This document shows, one piece after another, positions 40,365 to 49,288 of a DNA stretch of 56,079 nucleotides. Numbering within the stretch: position 1 is the first letter of the stretch; the number at the start of each line of letters is the position of its first letter. The stretch lies in contig NZ_JANQOI010000175.1 in NCBI RefSeq assembly GCF_028289705.1, positions 1-56,079 on the forward strand, in the 5' to 3' direction. The DNA is from Pelagibius sp. Lineage in GTDB: Bacteria; Pseudomonadota; Alphaproteobacteria; Kiloniellales; Kiloniellaceae. Under the pieces are notes generated by a model. That model had not been told where the DNA came from, ran no database searches, and was given only the letters and a program-made list of their open reading frames with translations. The translations under genes were made by a program, and so were the position numbers.

Positions 40365-41444
40365 ATGGACTTCGAGCTCGACGCCTTCAACAAGCTCTTG
40401 CTTGAAACCGTCGGTGTCGGGCTGATCATCGCAACCTATCCCGAACTTGACGTGCGGTTCCGAAATCAGCGGGTCGCAGACTGGTTCCCGGGTTTCAACG
40501 AGGAAGAAGGATCGCTCTGCGCGCGCCTCGAGGCCATCGACGAAAACGCCCTGCGCGCGAAGCTGGAAGCCGGCGGCAGCTATCAGACCACCATCGAGAC
40601 CAAGGTGCGCCGGCGCACCCACGTTCTCGCCCTGACCGCGACCCGCACGAGCTTCGCCAGCGAGCCCTGGGTCATCGTCGAGCTGCAGAACGACACCAAG
40701 GTGCGCGAGCTGGAATCGATGATCGACTCCTACGCCAAGATGGTCGAACGGCAGAACCGCCAGCTCAAGAAGGAGAAGGAACGGGCCGAGAAGCTGCTGC
40801 TCAACATCATGCCGGAGTCGGTCTACGAGGAACTGAAGACGTTCGGCGTGACGACGCCGCAACGCTACGACGAAGCCTCGATCCTGATGCTGGACTTCGT
40901 CGGCTTCACGCGGATCTCCGTCGAGCACGATCCCTCGACGGTGATCACCGAGCTGAACGACATCTTCACCTCCTTCGACCGCATCGCCGAGCACCAAGGC
41001 TGCGAGCGGATCAAGACCATCGGCGATGCCTATGTCGCGGTCGCGGGGCTGCCGGAGCCCTCCGCCGACCATGCCCAGGCCATCGCGCGGCTGGCGCTGA
41101 TGTGCGTGCGCTACCTGACGCGGCGCAACGAGACCCACAAGATCCAATGGCGCTGCCGCGTCGGCCTGGCGCCGGGGCCGGTGATCGGCTCCGTGGTCGG
41201 GATTCAGAAATACGTCTACGACATCTTCGGTCCCGGCGTGAACCTGGCCGCCAGGCTGGAAGCCCTGGCCGGTCCCATGGAGATCCTGATGGACGAAGGG
41301 ATGCACCGGAACCTGCGCACCCAGTTCCAGATAGAAGACCGCGGCGAGGCCGAGGTGCGCGGCTTCGGGCCGCAGCGCATCTACCGTCTGCTCGGGTCCG
41401 ACGACCTGGCGGTCTCCATGGAGCCCCTCAGCGCCATCGACTGA
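40365..41444 (+). CDS. PAS-like domain class III adenylate cyclase
   Basis: The 359-residue product has a PAS-like N-terminal domain (about 5-110), a signalling coiled coil (115-150, ending KLLLNIMPESVYEEL) and a class III catalytic domain (170-345). The two metal-binding aspartates are D177 (LDFVGFT) and D221 (IGDAY). The base-specifying pair is K217 and D286 (YDIFG), which indicates ATP rather than GTP, and N293 and R297 (VNLAARL) complete the site. No membrane helix is seen. It is predicted to be a soluble, homodimeric cAMP producer, translated from the same message as the truncated haemoglobin. Confidence 0.92.
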   Translation: MDFELDAFNKLLLETVGVGLIIATYPELDVRFRNQRVADWFPGFNEEEGSLCARLEAIDENALRAKLEAGGSYQTTIETKVRRRTHVLALTATRTSFASEPWVIVELQNDTKVRELESMIDSYAKMVERQNRQLKKEKERAEKLLLNIMPESVYEELKTFGVTTPQRYDEASILMLDFVGFTRISVEHDPSTVITELNDIFTSFDRIAEHQGCERIKTIGDAYVAVAGLPEPSADHAQAIARLALMCVRYLTRRNETHKIQWRCRVGLAPGPVIGSVVGIQKYVYDIFGPGVNLAARLEALAGPMEILMDEGMHRNLRTQFQIEDRGEAEVRGFGPQRIYRLLGSDDLAVSMEPLSAID

Positions 41445-41471
41445 CGGTGCACTCCGGATACTCCTCGGCGA

Positions 41472-43154
41472 TCAGGCAAGATCCGCCGGCAGGGTCCGGT
41501 CCAGGATGGCGCGGCTGTCGGCATGGGCCATGCCGGCGCCGTAGGTGTGGCGGAAGGTGCCGTCGAGGCGGCTGGCGATGAAGGCATCGGCGACGGCGGC
41601 GGGGGCATGGGCGCGCAGCAGCGCGGCGGCGGCGCTCAAGGCCAGGGTCTCGACGAAGCCGCGGGCGTTGGCCTCCAGCATCGAAGGGTCGGCGAGCAGG
41701 GCGCGCAGCGAGTGCAGGGAACTGCGCAGCACCGGGTCGCTCTGCCCCACTTCGGCCAGTTCCGCGAGCACCGTGGCGGCGGCTTCGCCGTCGCTGCCCA
41801 AGACCCGCAGGACATCGAGGCACATGACGTTGCCCGAGCCCTCCCAGATCGCGTTCAGCGGCAGCTCGCGGTAGAGCCGCGCGGCCAGCCCCTCCTCCAC
41901 ATAGCCGTTGCCGCCCAGGCACTCCATGGCCTCATAGCCCAGCGCCGGGGCCATCTTGCAGACCCAGTACTTGGTGACCGGCGTCATCAGCCGGCGCCAG
42001 GCGGCCTCCCGCTCGTCGGTCTCCGCGCGCTCGAAGGACCGCGCCAGGCGGAAGGCCAGGGCTGTCGCCGCCTCCACGTCGAGCGCCATGTCGGCCAGCA
42101 CCTGGGCCATCAGCGGCTGGTCGATCAGATGCTTCTGAAACACCCGGCGGTGGCGGCAATGAAACAGAGCCTGCGCCAGGGCGAGACGCATCTGGCCGGC
42201 GGAGGCGACGGCACAGTCGAGCCGGGTCAGGGTTACCATCTCGATGATGGCGGGCACGCCGCGCCCCTCCTCGCCGATCAGCCAGCCGTGGGCGCCCTGG
42301 ATCTCGACTTCCGAGGAGGCGTTGGAGCGGTTGCCGAGTTTTTCCTTCAGGCGCTGCAGGCGCAGCGGATTGCGCGCGCCGTCAGGCAGGAAGCGCGGCA
42401 CGAAGAAGCAGGAGAGACCGCCGGGCGCCTGCGCCAGTATCAGGAAGGCATCGCACATCGGCGCCGAGAGAAACCACTTGTGGCCGACCAGGATGTATTC
42501 ACCGCCCGGGCGGCCGGCGCCCGCCGCGCGGGCCTGCGTGGTGTTGGCGCGGACGTCGGTGCCGCCCTGCTTTTCCGTCATCCCCATGCCGATGGTGACG
42601 CTCGCCTTCCGGTCATGGGGGATGAAGTCCTCGTCGTAGCGGCGCGACAGGATCTTCGGCAGCAGCGGCGTGAAGATCTCCGGCTGCATCCTCAGGCTCG
42701 GCACCGCGGCGTTGGTCATGGTGAGGGGGCAGAGATGCCCGGCCTCCATCTGCGTCACCATGAACAGCCGCGCGAGGCGCGCCACCGTCGTACCGGGGCC
42801 AGGCGCAGCGCCGGGCGTGCCGAGATGCTCCCAGACGCTGCAGTGCAGGCCGGCCTCGAAGCTCATGCGCATGGCCTCGTGATAGGCCGGATGGAACTCG
42901 ACCCGGTCGAGCGGAAAGCCCTTCTGGTCGAAGCGCTGCAGTTTGGGCGGATTCTCGTTGGCCAGCCGGCCGATCTCGAAGGCCTGGGCGCTGCCCACCA
43001 GCGCGCCGAAGTCCGTGAGCTCGCCGGCGGCCGCCCCGGCCCCCTCGCGCCGCACCGCGTCCTGCAGGGCGGCATCGCTCAGATAGAGATTCAGGTCCGC
43101 AAAGGGCGGGCTCTGGTTGGTCACCTCGTGGGTCGCAGGGGTCGATTCGGGCAT
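41472..43154 (-). CDS. AidB-like acyl-CoA dehydrogenase
   Basis: The 560-residue product begins EVTNQSPPFADLNLYLSD, typical of the AidB subgroup of acyl-CoA dehydrogenases, which is longer than the usual 380 residues. Motifs include GMGMTEKQGGTDVRANTT (flavin contact), HKWFLSAPMCDAFLILAQ, EEGRGVPAIIEMVTLTRLD and ECLGGNGYVEE. AidB in E. coli is induced by alkylation damage and binds DNA; whether this paralogue does so is unknown. The C-terminal part is Ala-rich. It is convergent with the cyclase gene. Confidence 0.9.
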   Translation of the reverse strand: MPESTPATHEVTNQSPPFADLNLYLSDAALQDAVRREGAGAAAGELTDFGALVGSAQAFEIGRLANENPPKLQRFDQKGFPLDRVEFHPAYHEAMRMSFEAGLHCSVWEHLGTPGAAPGPGTTVARLARLFMVTQMEAGHLCPLTMTNAAVPSLRMQPEIFTPLLPKILSRRYDEDFIPHDRKASVTIGMGMTEKQGGTDVRANTTQARAAGAGRPGGEYILVGHKWFLSAPMCDAFLILAQAPGGLSCFFVPRFLPDGARNPLRLQRLKEKLGNRSNASSEVEIQGAHGWLIGEEGRGVPAIIEMVTLTRLDCAVASAGQMRLALAQALFHCRHRRVFQKHLIDQPLMAQVLADMALDVEAATALAFRLARSFERAETDEREAAWRRLMTPVTKYWVCKMAPALGYEAMECLGGNGYVEEGLAARLYRELPLNAIWEGSGNVMCLDVLRVLGSDGEAAATVLAELAEVGQSDPVLRSSLHSLRALLADPSMLEANARGFVETLALSAAAALLRAHAPAAVADAFIASRLDGTFRHTYGAGMAHADSRAILDRTLPADLA

Positions 43155-43384
43155 CGCGGCCTCGTGACAGTTTCAAGACACTATAGGCGCCCTGGAGGCC
43201 ACGTCATCAGCGATCCCCTTCGCCCAGAGATCGGATTTCGGGGAACAGAGCTGGCGGCGGCGGTACTACCGAATACCCCGGAGCGCCCCCAAGGTGCGGG
43301 ACAAGAGGACTTGACTCCCTCACCGCGCCAACGAACCCTGTCTGGCGGGGCAGTGATTGATCCATCACTTGCGGAGGCGGACCA

Positions 43385-43861
43385 ATGACGATGTCGAATG
43401 CAATTCCCGCGAGGTTTCGCGGAAAACTAGGCTGCGCGGTTTTCGGTTTCTCCCTGGCGGCCGCGGCGGGCGGGGCCGCACTTGCCCAAAGCAGTCTTCC
43501 CAATGCCTGTCCGGTCGACGGCTGCGAAGTCAAGATCGCGTCGGTCAGCAAGGCCGGCAACGAGTTGGCTGTCACCTTCGAAGCCAACTTCATGCCCGAT
43601 CTGTCGAAGAACCACATCCACATCTGGTGGGGCGAGACCTACACGGTGGAGCAGGTCAGCAACAACGCCGAGCCGACCTATGGCGTCAAGCAGGGCGACT
43701 GGCATCCGACCGACGACTTCCCGGCCTACACGACCCAGAGCGCGGCCTCGCTTTCCGTGCGCAACGGGGCGCGGACCCTTTGCGTCACGGCGGCAGACAG
43801 GAACCACGACATCCTGAATGCCAAGGTCTACCACTGCATGGACGTGGGTGACCACTTATAG
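43385..43861 (+). CDS. Secreted small protein of unknown family
   Basis: The 158-residue product has an N-terminal signal peptide (FSLAAAAGGAALAQ, cleavage near residue 35) and four cysteines in the mature part (NACPVDGC, TLCVTA, YHCMDV), enough for two disulfides. It is rich in aromatic residues (HIHIWWGETYTVE, WHPTDDFPAY). I do not recognise the family. The stop is 8 bases before the giant kinase-WD40 gene, so the two are almost surely co-transcribed, and it could be a periplasmic ligand or partner of that protein. Confidence 0.8.
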   Translation: MTMSNAIPARFRGKLGCAVFGFSLAAAAGGAALAQSSLPNACPVDGCEVKIASVSKAGNELAVTFEANFMPDLSKNHIHIWWGETYTVEQVSNNAEPTYGVKQGDWHPTDDFPAYTTQSAASLSVRNGARTLCVTAADRNHDILNAKVYHCMDVGDHL

Positions 43862-43869
43862 TCCAGCCC

Positions 43870-46800
43870 ATGACGCTGCCTGCTTATGTCGGCCGCTACA
43901 GGGTAGACAATGAGATAGCGAGAGGCGGCTTCGCGACCGTCGTCCGGGCCTGGGATGAGGAACTTGAATCCTTCGTAGCGATCAAGATTCTTCATCCCAA
44001 TCTCGCCGACGACGAGGATATCCTGATGCGCTTTCTGGAGGAGGCCCGCCTCCTCCGACGCATTCGTTCGCCCAATGTCGTCACCGTGCACGACGTGGGC
44101 CGGCTGAACGACGGCCGGCCCTACTTCGTGATGGACTTCGCGGACCGCGCCACTCTGGCCGATCGCATTCGCCCGGGGGACGGGAACGGCCCCGATCCGC
44201 GCGATCTGACCGTTTTGATCGACGCCCTGGCCGACGGCCTGACGGCGATTCACGAGGCCGGCCTGGTGCATCGCGACGTCAAGCCGGCCAACATCCTGTT
44301 TCAGCTTGCCCGCCGGGCCCCCAGCGATCCCGACGCCACGGTGATCGGCGCGGAGGCCACGCCGCAGCGTCTGGTAACCGAGGACGAGCGCGTCCTGGTC
44401 GGCGACCTCGGCATCGCCAAGGACCTGGCCAAGCACGGCCCCTTGGCGACCATCATGGGCGGCACCCCGCTTTATGAAGCGCCGGAGCAGCGCGACGGCC
44501 TCCCCGAGATCACCCCCGCCGCCGACATCTATTCCGCCACCGCCCTGCTGTGGCACGTGCTGACCGCGGAGCGCCCGCCCAATGCCGAAGCCGTTCCCGG
44601 CCGCCTGCCCGGCCTGCCCGCCCACTGGCACACGGTGGTCGAGCAAGGCATGGCGCTGGACCCAGGGGCCCGCTTCACCACCGTCGAAGCCTGGCGCTCG
44701 GCCATTCACGACGTCCTCGCCCACGAGGTCACCACGATCGACGATGACCGCCCCACCGAGACCCGCGTCACGCCATCGACCGCCTGCCCCTACAAGGGTC
44801 TGGCCGCCTATCAGCCCGAAGACGCGGGCAATTTCTTCGGCCGCGAGGCCCTGATCGACGAGCTGGTGCGCCGGGTGCAGCTCGAGCGGGTGCTGGTGGT
44901 CGGCGGGCCGTCGGGCAGCGGCAAGTCCTCGCTGGTGCGCGCCGGGCTCATCCCCGCCTTGCGCGCCGGTGCCCTGCTCGGCAGCGAGTCCTGGCGGATC
45001 GCGCTGCTGACGCCGGGCCGCGACCCGCTGGCGGAGCTGCACCACCGTGTCGCCGCCAGCCTGCCGGATGGGAACCCGTCGGTGTCGATCGAAGACCTGC
45101 TGGCCCGGCCCACCATGGCCCGCCATCTCGGCGAGGCCGGCGACCCGCAGAACCCGCTGCTGCTGTGCATCGACCAGTTCGAGGAACTGTTCACCCTGGC
45201 GCCGGAGACCCAGCGCAGCGCCTTCATCACCGCGCTCTCCGCCATGACCGACCCGGCCGACAGCACGGTCCGGGTCGTCATCTCCGTGCGCGCGGATTTC
45301 TACGCCGCCTGCGCGACGGTGCCCTGGCTGGCCGAACGCATCACCGGCAATCAGGTGCTGGTGGGGCCGATGACCCGCTCGGACCTGCGCCGCGCGATCA
45401 GCGAACCGGCCCGCCGCGCCGGCCTCTACGTCGAGCGCAACCTCGTCGAAGCCATCATCGACGAGGCCGGCGAAGAAGCCGGATCGCTGCCGCTGATCGC
45501 CCATGCCCTGGTGGAGACCTGGGTGCGCCGCCAGGGCAACACCCTGACCGTCGACGGCTTTCGCGATGCCGGGGGCGTTGCCGGGGCGATCAGCCAGACC
45601 GCCGATGCCACCTATCAGAACACCTTCGGCCCGGCCGAGCGCGAGGCCACCAAACGGCTCTTCCTGCGGCTGGTGACCCCCGGCGAGGAGACCCCGGACA
45701 CCCGGCGGATCCTGGGACGCTCCGAGATCGACCACGACACCGACGCGGAGGTCATGCGGCGGGTGGTGGAACGCCTGACCGAGGTCCGGCTGCTGACCGT
45801 CGACGATACCAGCGTGCAGATCGCCCACGAGGCCCTGCTGCGCACCTGGCCGCGGCTGCGCGACTGGATCGAGGAAAGCCGCGACGACCTGCGCACCCGT
45901 CAGCGCATCGCCCGCGCCGCCGCCGAATGGGATGCGGCGGAGCGGGATGCGGATCTGCTCTACCGCGGCACGCCCCTGCTCTCCGCCCAGGACTGGATGA
46001 CCAAGAGCCCCGACCTCTTGGGCGAACTGGATCTGGCCTTCCTCGAGGCCTCGACAAGAGCCAAGGCCGAAGCCGAGGCCATCGACGCGGAGCGGCGCCA
46101 GCGGGCCCGGCGGGCGCGGCGCTTCGCCATCGCCGTGCTGTCCTTCCTCTCGGTCGGCGCCTCCGCCGCCTCGGTGGTGGCCTTCCTGGCCTGGCGCGAG
46201 GCCCGTCAGAACGAGGAGATGGCCGAGCGGGCGACCGCCGTGGCCACCGAACGCTTCGCCGGGGCCCTGGGCGCCGCCGCAAACGGCCTTGTGGAGTCCG
46301 ATCCGCTGCTCGCCCTCGCGCTCGCCGCCGAAGCGGTCGCCCGCGCGCCGGCGGCGAGCCCCGGCTACGATGCCCGCGCCGCCATGATCGCGGCACGCCG
46401 GGCCCTGGCCGGGGCAGGACCTTTCGTCGTCGGCAGCCCGATTTCGGCCGGCGACGCGCTGGCCATCGCCATGACGCCGGACGGCTCCCTCCTGGCGGCA
46501 GGGCGGCGCGACGGCTCCATCGAGTTGATCGACGCGACCCTGCGCCGGCCCATCGGGCCAAGCCTGCAGGGGCATGCCGGCGGGGTTCAGGACCTCGACT
46601 TCGCCCCGGACGGCCGCCGGCTGGTCTCGGTGGGCGACGACGGCGCGGTCCACTTCTGGAGCGTCGCCGACGGTCTGGGACGCCACGAACGCAGCCTCGG
46701 CCAGACGCCGGACATCCTCTGGGGCGTGCGCTTCGACCCGCAGGGAACGAGCCTGGCCACCGCCGGCGAAGACGGCACGGTCCGTCTCTGGGGCGCCAGC

Positions 46801-48315
46801 GAAGGCGCGGCGGAGCGCGCGCCTCTGGTAGACGTGGTACGCGACTTCCTGAGCGTTTCCTTCAGTCCCGACGGGCGTGCCCTGGTGGCCGGCACCGGCG
46901 ACGGCGCAATCTTCGCCTGGGCCCTGCCCTCGGCGAAACCGCTCTTCGAGCCCATCGGCGATGCCCACAGCAGCGATGTCTGGGAGCTGGAATTCAGCCC
47001 CTCGGGCGACCGCTTCGCCACGGCCAGCAGCGATGCGACCGCCGTGATGTTCGACTACCCAAGCGGCCGCATCCTGGGCCCGGCCTTCGCCGACGCCGGC
47101 CCGATCAACGCGGTCGCCTTTTCGCCGGACGGCGAACTGCTGTTCGGCGGCGGATTGGACGGTGCCCTGCACCTCTGGCATGTGGACCGCGAACGCCTGC
47201 TCGCCTCGGCGCCCGGCGGACACAGCCAGGCCATCGCCGATATCGAGGTGAGCCAGGACGGTCGGCGCCTCGCCACCCTTGGCCGCGACCAGTTGATCCG
47301 CCTGTGGAGCATGGGCAGCAGCCATGCTCTGGCCCAGACGCGCAGCGTGCCGGGCGAGGCGGCGAAGGGGCTGGCCATCAGCCCCGACGGTCTGCGCCTG
47401 GCGGCGGGCGACAACGACGGGACCATTCAGGTCTGGCGTCCGGACGGGCGCAGCAGCCCCCAGACCCTGACCGGCCACGGCCACCAGGTCTGGGCCCTGG
47501 CTTTTTCGCCGGACGGGGCGCTGCTGGCCTCCGGCGACCGCAGCGGCGAGGTGCGCCTCTGGGACCTGGGCGACGGGCGGCTGCTCCGGTCTTTCGCCGC
47601 TCAGCAGGGGGCCATCTGGTCGCTGCTGTTCACCGCCGAGGGAAGCCGGCTGGTGACCGCCAGCGACGCCGGCGTCGGGCTTTGGAACGTCGAGACGGCC
47701 AGCGCCGAAGCCACCCTGGACCACCCGGCGGGGCGCATAACCCGCGCGGCGCTGTCGCCGGACGGCGCGTTGCTGGCCACGGTGGCGACCGACGGCCGGG
47801 TCAGGCTCTGGGATCTGGAGTCCGCCAGCGTGACACGGGAACTGGCGGCGGAGGACGATGTGGTCTGGAGCGTGGCCTTCAGCCCCGACGGACGGCATTT
47901 GGCGACGGCCTCGAGCGACGAAGTCGTGGCGCTCTGGGATGTCGAGAGCGGCCAGCGGACCGGGGTCCTGACCGGCCACAGCGGCGGGGCCACCGACCTC
48001 GCCTATCTCGCCGACGGTGTCACCCTGGCGGTCACCGACCGCAGCGGCCAGCTCCATCTCTGGGACGCGCCGACGGGCCGCCGGCTGGCCGCGAGCGCGC
48101 AGGGCCATCAGGGGGCGAGCTGGCGGATCGCCGTCCATCCCGATGGCGAGCGCTTCGCCACCAGCGGCGACGATGGTCAGGTGCAGCTGTGGAACCAGCT
48201 CAGCCTCACCCGCGCCTGCGCGATCAGCCGGCCGGCCTTCGACCGCAACCGCCGGGATCAGTACCTCGGCCTCGGTGAAGACCCCGCGGCCTGCCAGGCT
48301 CCTTTCGACCGATAG
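43870..48315 (+). CDS. Ser/Thr kinase - nSTAND NTPase - TM - WD40 membrane protein
   Basis: The 1481-residue product combines four parts. Residues about 8-285 are a Hanks-type kinase: ARGGFATVV, VAIK with K39, HRDVKPANIL at 134-143, DLG at 179-181 and APE at 204-206, with about 20 extra residues between the last two loops. Residues about 310-700 are an nSTAND1 NTPase domain (Walker A GGPSGSGKSS near 346; Walker B LLLCIDQFEELF near 430). A membrane helix follows at 752-775 after RARRARR, so the N-terminus should be cytoplasmic. About fourteen WD40 repeats (820-1470; VRLWD-type ends) make two seven-blade propellers that would face the periplasm. It lies between a secreted protein gene and an NTF2-like gene. 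Confidence 0.88.
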   Translation: MTLPAYVGRYRVDNEIARGGFATVVRAWDEELESFVAIKILHPNLADDEDILMRFLEEARLLRRIRSPNVVTVHDVGRLNDGRPYFVMDFADRATLADRIRPGDGNGPDPRDLTVLIDALADGLTAIHEAGLVHRDVKPANILFQLARRAPSDPDATVIGAEATPQRLVTEDERVLVGDLGIAKDLAKHGPLATIMGGTPLYEAPEQRDGLPEITPAADIYSATALLWHVLTAERPPNAEAVPGRLPGLPAHWHTVVEQGMALDPGARFTTVEAWRSAIHDVLAHEVTTIDDDRPTETRVTPSTACPYKGLAAYQPEDAGNFFGREALIDELVRRVQLERVLVVGGPSGSGKSSLVRAGLIPALRAGALLGSESWRIALLTPGRDPLAELHHRVAASLPDGNPSVSIEDLLARPTMARHLGEAGDPQNPLLLCIDQFEELFTLAPETQRSAFITALSAMTDPADSTVRVVISVRADFYAACATVPWLAERITGNQVLVGPMTRSDLRRAISEPARRAGLYVERNLVEAIIDEAGEEAGSLPLIAHALVETWVRRQGNTLTVDGFRDAGGVAGAISQTADATYQNTFGPAEREATKRLFLRLVTPGEETPDTRRILGRSEIDHDTDAEVMRRVVERLTEVRLLTVDDTSVQIAHEALLRTWPRLRDWIEESRDDLRTRQRIARAAAEWDAAERDADLLYRGTPLLSAQDWMTKSPDLLGELDLAFLEASTRAKAEAEAIDAERRQRARRARRFAIAVLSFLSVGASAASVVAFLAWREARQNEEMAERATAVATERFAGALGAAANGLVESDPLLALALAAEAVARAPAASPGYDARAAMIAARRALAGAGPFVVGSPISAGDALAIAMTPDGSLLAAGRRDGSIELIDATLRRPIGPSLQGHAGGVQDLDFAPDGRRLVSVGDDGAVHFWSVADGLGRHERSLGQTPDILWGVRFDPQGTSLATAGEDGTVRLWGASEGAAERAPLVDVVRDFLSVSFSPDGRALVAGTGDGAIFAWALPSAKPLFEPIGDAHSSDVWELEFSPSGDRFATASSDATAVMFDYPSGRILGPAFADAGPINAVAFSPDGELLFGGGLDGALHLWHVDRERLLASAPGGHSQAIADIEVSQDGRRLATLGRDQLIRLWSMGSSHALAQTRSVPGEAAKGLAISPDGLRLAAGDNDGTIQVWRPDGRSSPQTLTGHGHQVWALAFSPDGALLASGDRSGEVRLWDLGDGRLLRSFAAQQGAIWSLLFTAEGSRLVTASDAGVGLWNVETASAEATLDHPAGRITRAALSPDGALLATVATDGRVRLWDLESASVTRELAAEDDVVWSVAFSPDGRHLATASSDEVVALWDVESGQRTGVLTGHSGGATDLAYLADGVTLAVTDRSGQLHLWDAPTGRRLAASAQGHQGASWRIAVHPDGERFATSGDDGQVQLWNQLSLTRACAISRPAFDRNRRDQYLGLGEDPAACQAPFDR

Positions 48316-48329
48316 GTTGGAGATCAATC

Positions 48330-48707
48330 ATGGCCGACAGTACGAATGTTGAGGGCCCCGCCATCGAGGCGCTGGTTCAAGACTACTTTCTCGGCATGTA
48401 TGAGGGAGATGTCGAGCGTCTAAGGCGGATCTTCAATCCGCAGTGCTGGCTCTTCGGAGAGAACCGCCGAGGCAGTCACGAGTTCCCTCTGTCCGGCTTT
48501 CTGGATCAGATCGCAAGCGGGCCTGTGCCCAAGACCGAGGACGAACCCTTCGACATGCACCTCGTCTCGGTCGACCGTAGCGGTCCCGTCGCGATTGCGA
48601 AGGTCGCGGTCCGCTATCAGAACCGGCATTTCACCGATTATCTGACGCTGCAAAAGACCGCGGCGGGCTGGCGCATCGTCAACAAGGCCTTCTTCAGTCC
48701 GGACTGA
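48330..48707 (+). CDS. NTF2-like (lumazine-binding-like) protein
   Basis: The 125-residue product has the cone-shaped NTF2/SnoaL fold pattern: an N-terminal helix (IEALVQDYFLGMYEGDVERLRRIFNPQCWLFG), then strands with HLVSVDRSGPVAIAKVAVRYQNRHFTDYLTLQ and WRIVNKAFFSP. Related proteins act as small enzymes or ligand-binding subunits. It has no signal peptide. It starts 14 bases after the kinase-WD40 gene behind TTGGAGATC, so it is likely the third gene of that unit. Confidence 0.85.
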   Translation: MADSTNVEGPAIEALVQDYFLGMYEGDVERLRRIFNPQCWLFGENRRGSHEFPLSGFLDQIASGPVPKTEDEPFDMHLVSVDRSGPVAIAKVAVRYQNRHFTDYLTLQKTAAGWRIVNKAFFSPD

Positions 48708-48761
48708 GGGCGCATCGCTTGGGGCCAGCATACGTGACCAATCGCGGCGAGACCCCGTCCG

Positions 48762-49109
48762 TCAGTAGAGCCGGCCGCCGTTGGGCACCGGCTGGTCGGC
48801 GGTCACCAGCACCACCTCGCCCGCGCCATCGGGAAAGCCCAGGACCAGGATCTCCGACATGAACTTGCCGATCTGCTTGGGCGGGAAGTTCACCACGGCG
48901 GCCACCTGTTTGCCCACCAGATGCTCCGCCGCGTAGTGGACGGTGATCTGGGCCGAGGTCTTCTTGACCCCCAGGGGCTCGCCGAAATCGACCCAGAGCT
49001 TGATCGCCGGGCGCCGCGCCTCTGGGAAGGCCTCCGCCCGCGCGATGGTGCCGACGCGCACGTCGACCTTGAGAAAATCGTCGTAGGAAATGTGGCCGTT
49101 TTCGCTCAT
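48762..49109 (-). CDS. tRNA-binding protein CsaA-like
   Basis: The 115-residue product is a stand-alone tRNA-binding domain (OB fold): FLKVDVRVGTIARAEAFPEARRPAIKLWVDFGE, then TVHYAAEHLVGKQVAAVVNFPPKQIG and SEILVLGF. The length fits CsaA, a homodimer thought to have RNA-binding and export-related chaperone functions. The ATG at 49109 is chosen because upstream residues are not conserved. Confidence 0.92.
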   Translation of the reverse strand: MSENGHISYDDFLKVDVRVGTIARAEAFPEARRPAIKLWVDFGEPLGVKKTSAQITVHYAAEHLVGKQVAAVVNFPPKQIGKFMSEILVLGFPDGAGEVVLVTADQPVPNGGRLY

Positions 49110-49222
49110 CGCGCTGGGGATCGCTCTCGTAAGGCTATGGGACGGCGGCGCGGCGACGCTATCACCGCCGGCCAAGCCCGGGCAAGCCCGGGCCAGCCCA
49201 GGCCAGCGATGTGCGGGCGGGG

Positions 49223-49252
49223 CAAAAAACAAGGGCCGCCCGAAGGCGGCCC
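49223..49252 (-). terminator. Rho-independent terminator of the phasin gene
   Basis: On the minus strand the stem GGGCCGCC-TTCG-GGCGGCCC (49233-49252) is followed by TTGTTTTTT. It lies 36 bases beyond the phasin stop codon. Eight G-C-rich pairs with a stable tetraloop make it a convincing terminator. Confidence 0.88.
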
Positions 49253-49288
49253 CTTAACCGATCAAGTCTTGGAAGATGCGTCGAAGAC

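Noticed and set aside
45165-48278. A long alternative plus-strand frame of over 1000 codons inside the kinase-WD40 gene
   Set aside because: It is an Arg/Gly/Pro-rich frame typical of a shifted reading of GC-rich DNA, with no motif; the other frame is plainly the real one.
43828-48327. A 1499-codon open frame on the minus strand opposite the kinase-WD40 gene
   Set aside because: It mirrors the plus-strand gene because GC-rich codon bias and repetitive WD40 coding leave few stops. Its translation is repetitive with no domain pattern, while the plus frame has clear kinase, NTPase and WD40 motifs.
49140-49205. Short direct repeats of AAGCCCGGGC/CAGCCC between csaA and the phasin terminator
   Set aside because: Only two or three imperfect units, consistent with slippage in GC-rich DNA; no CRISPR-like spacing or wider family.
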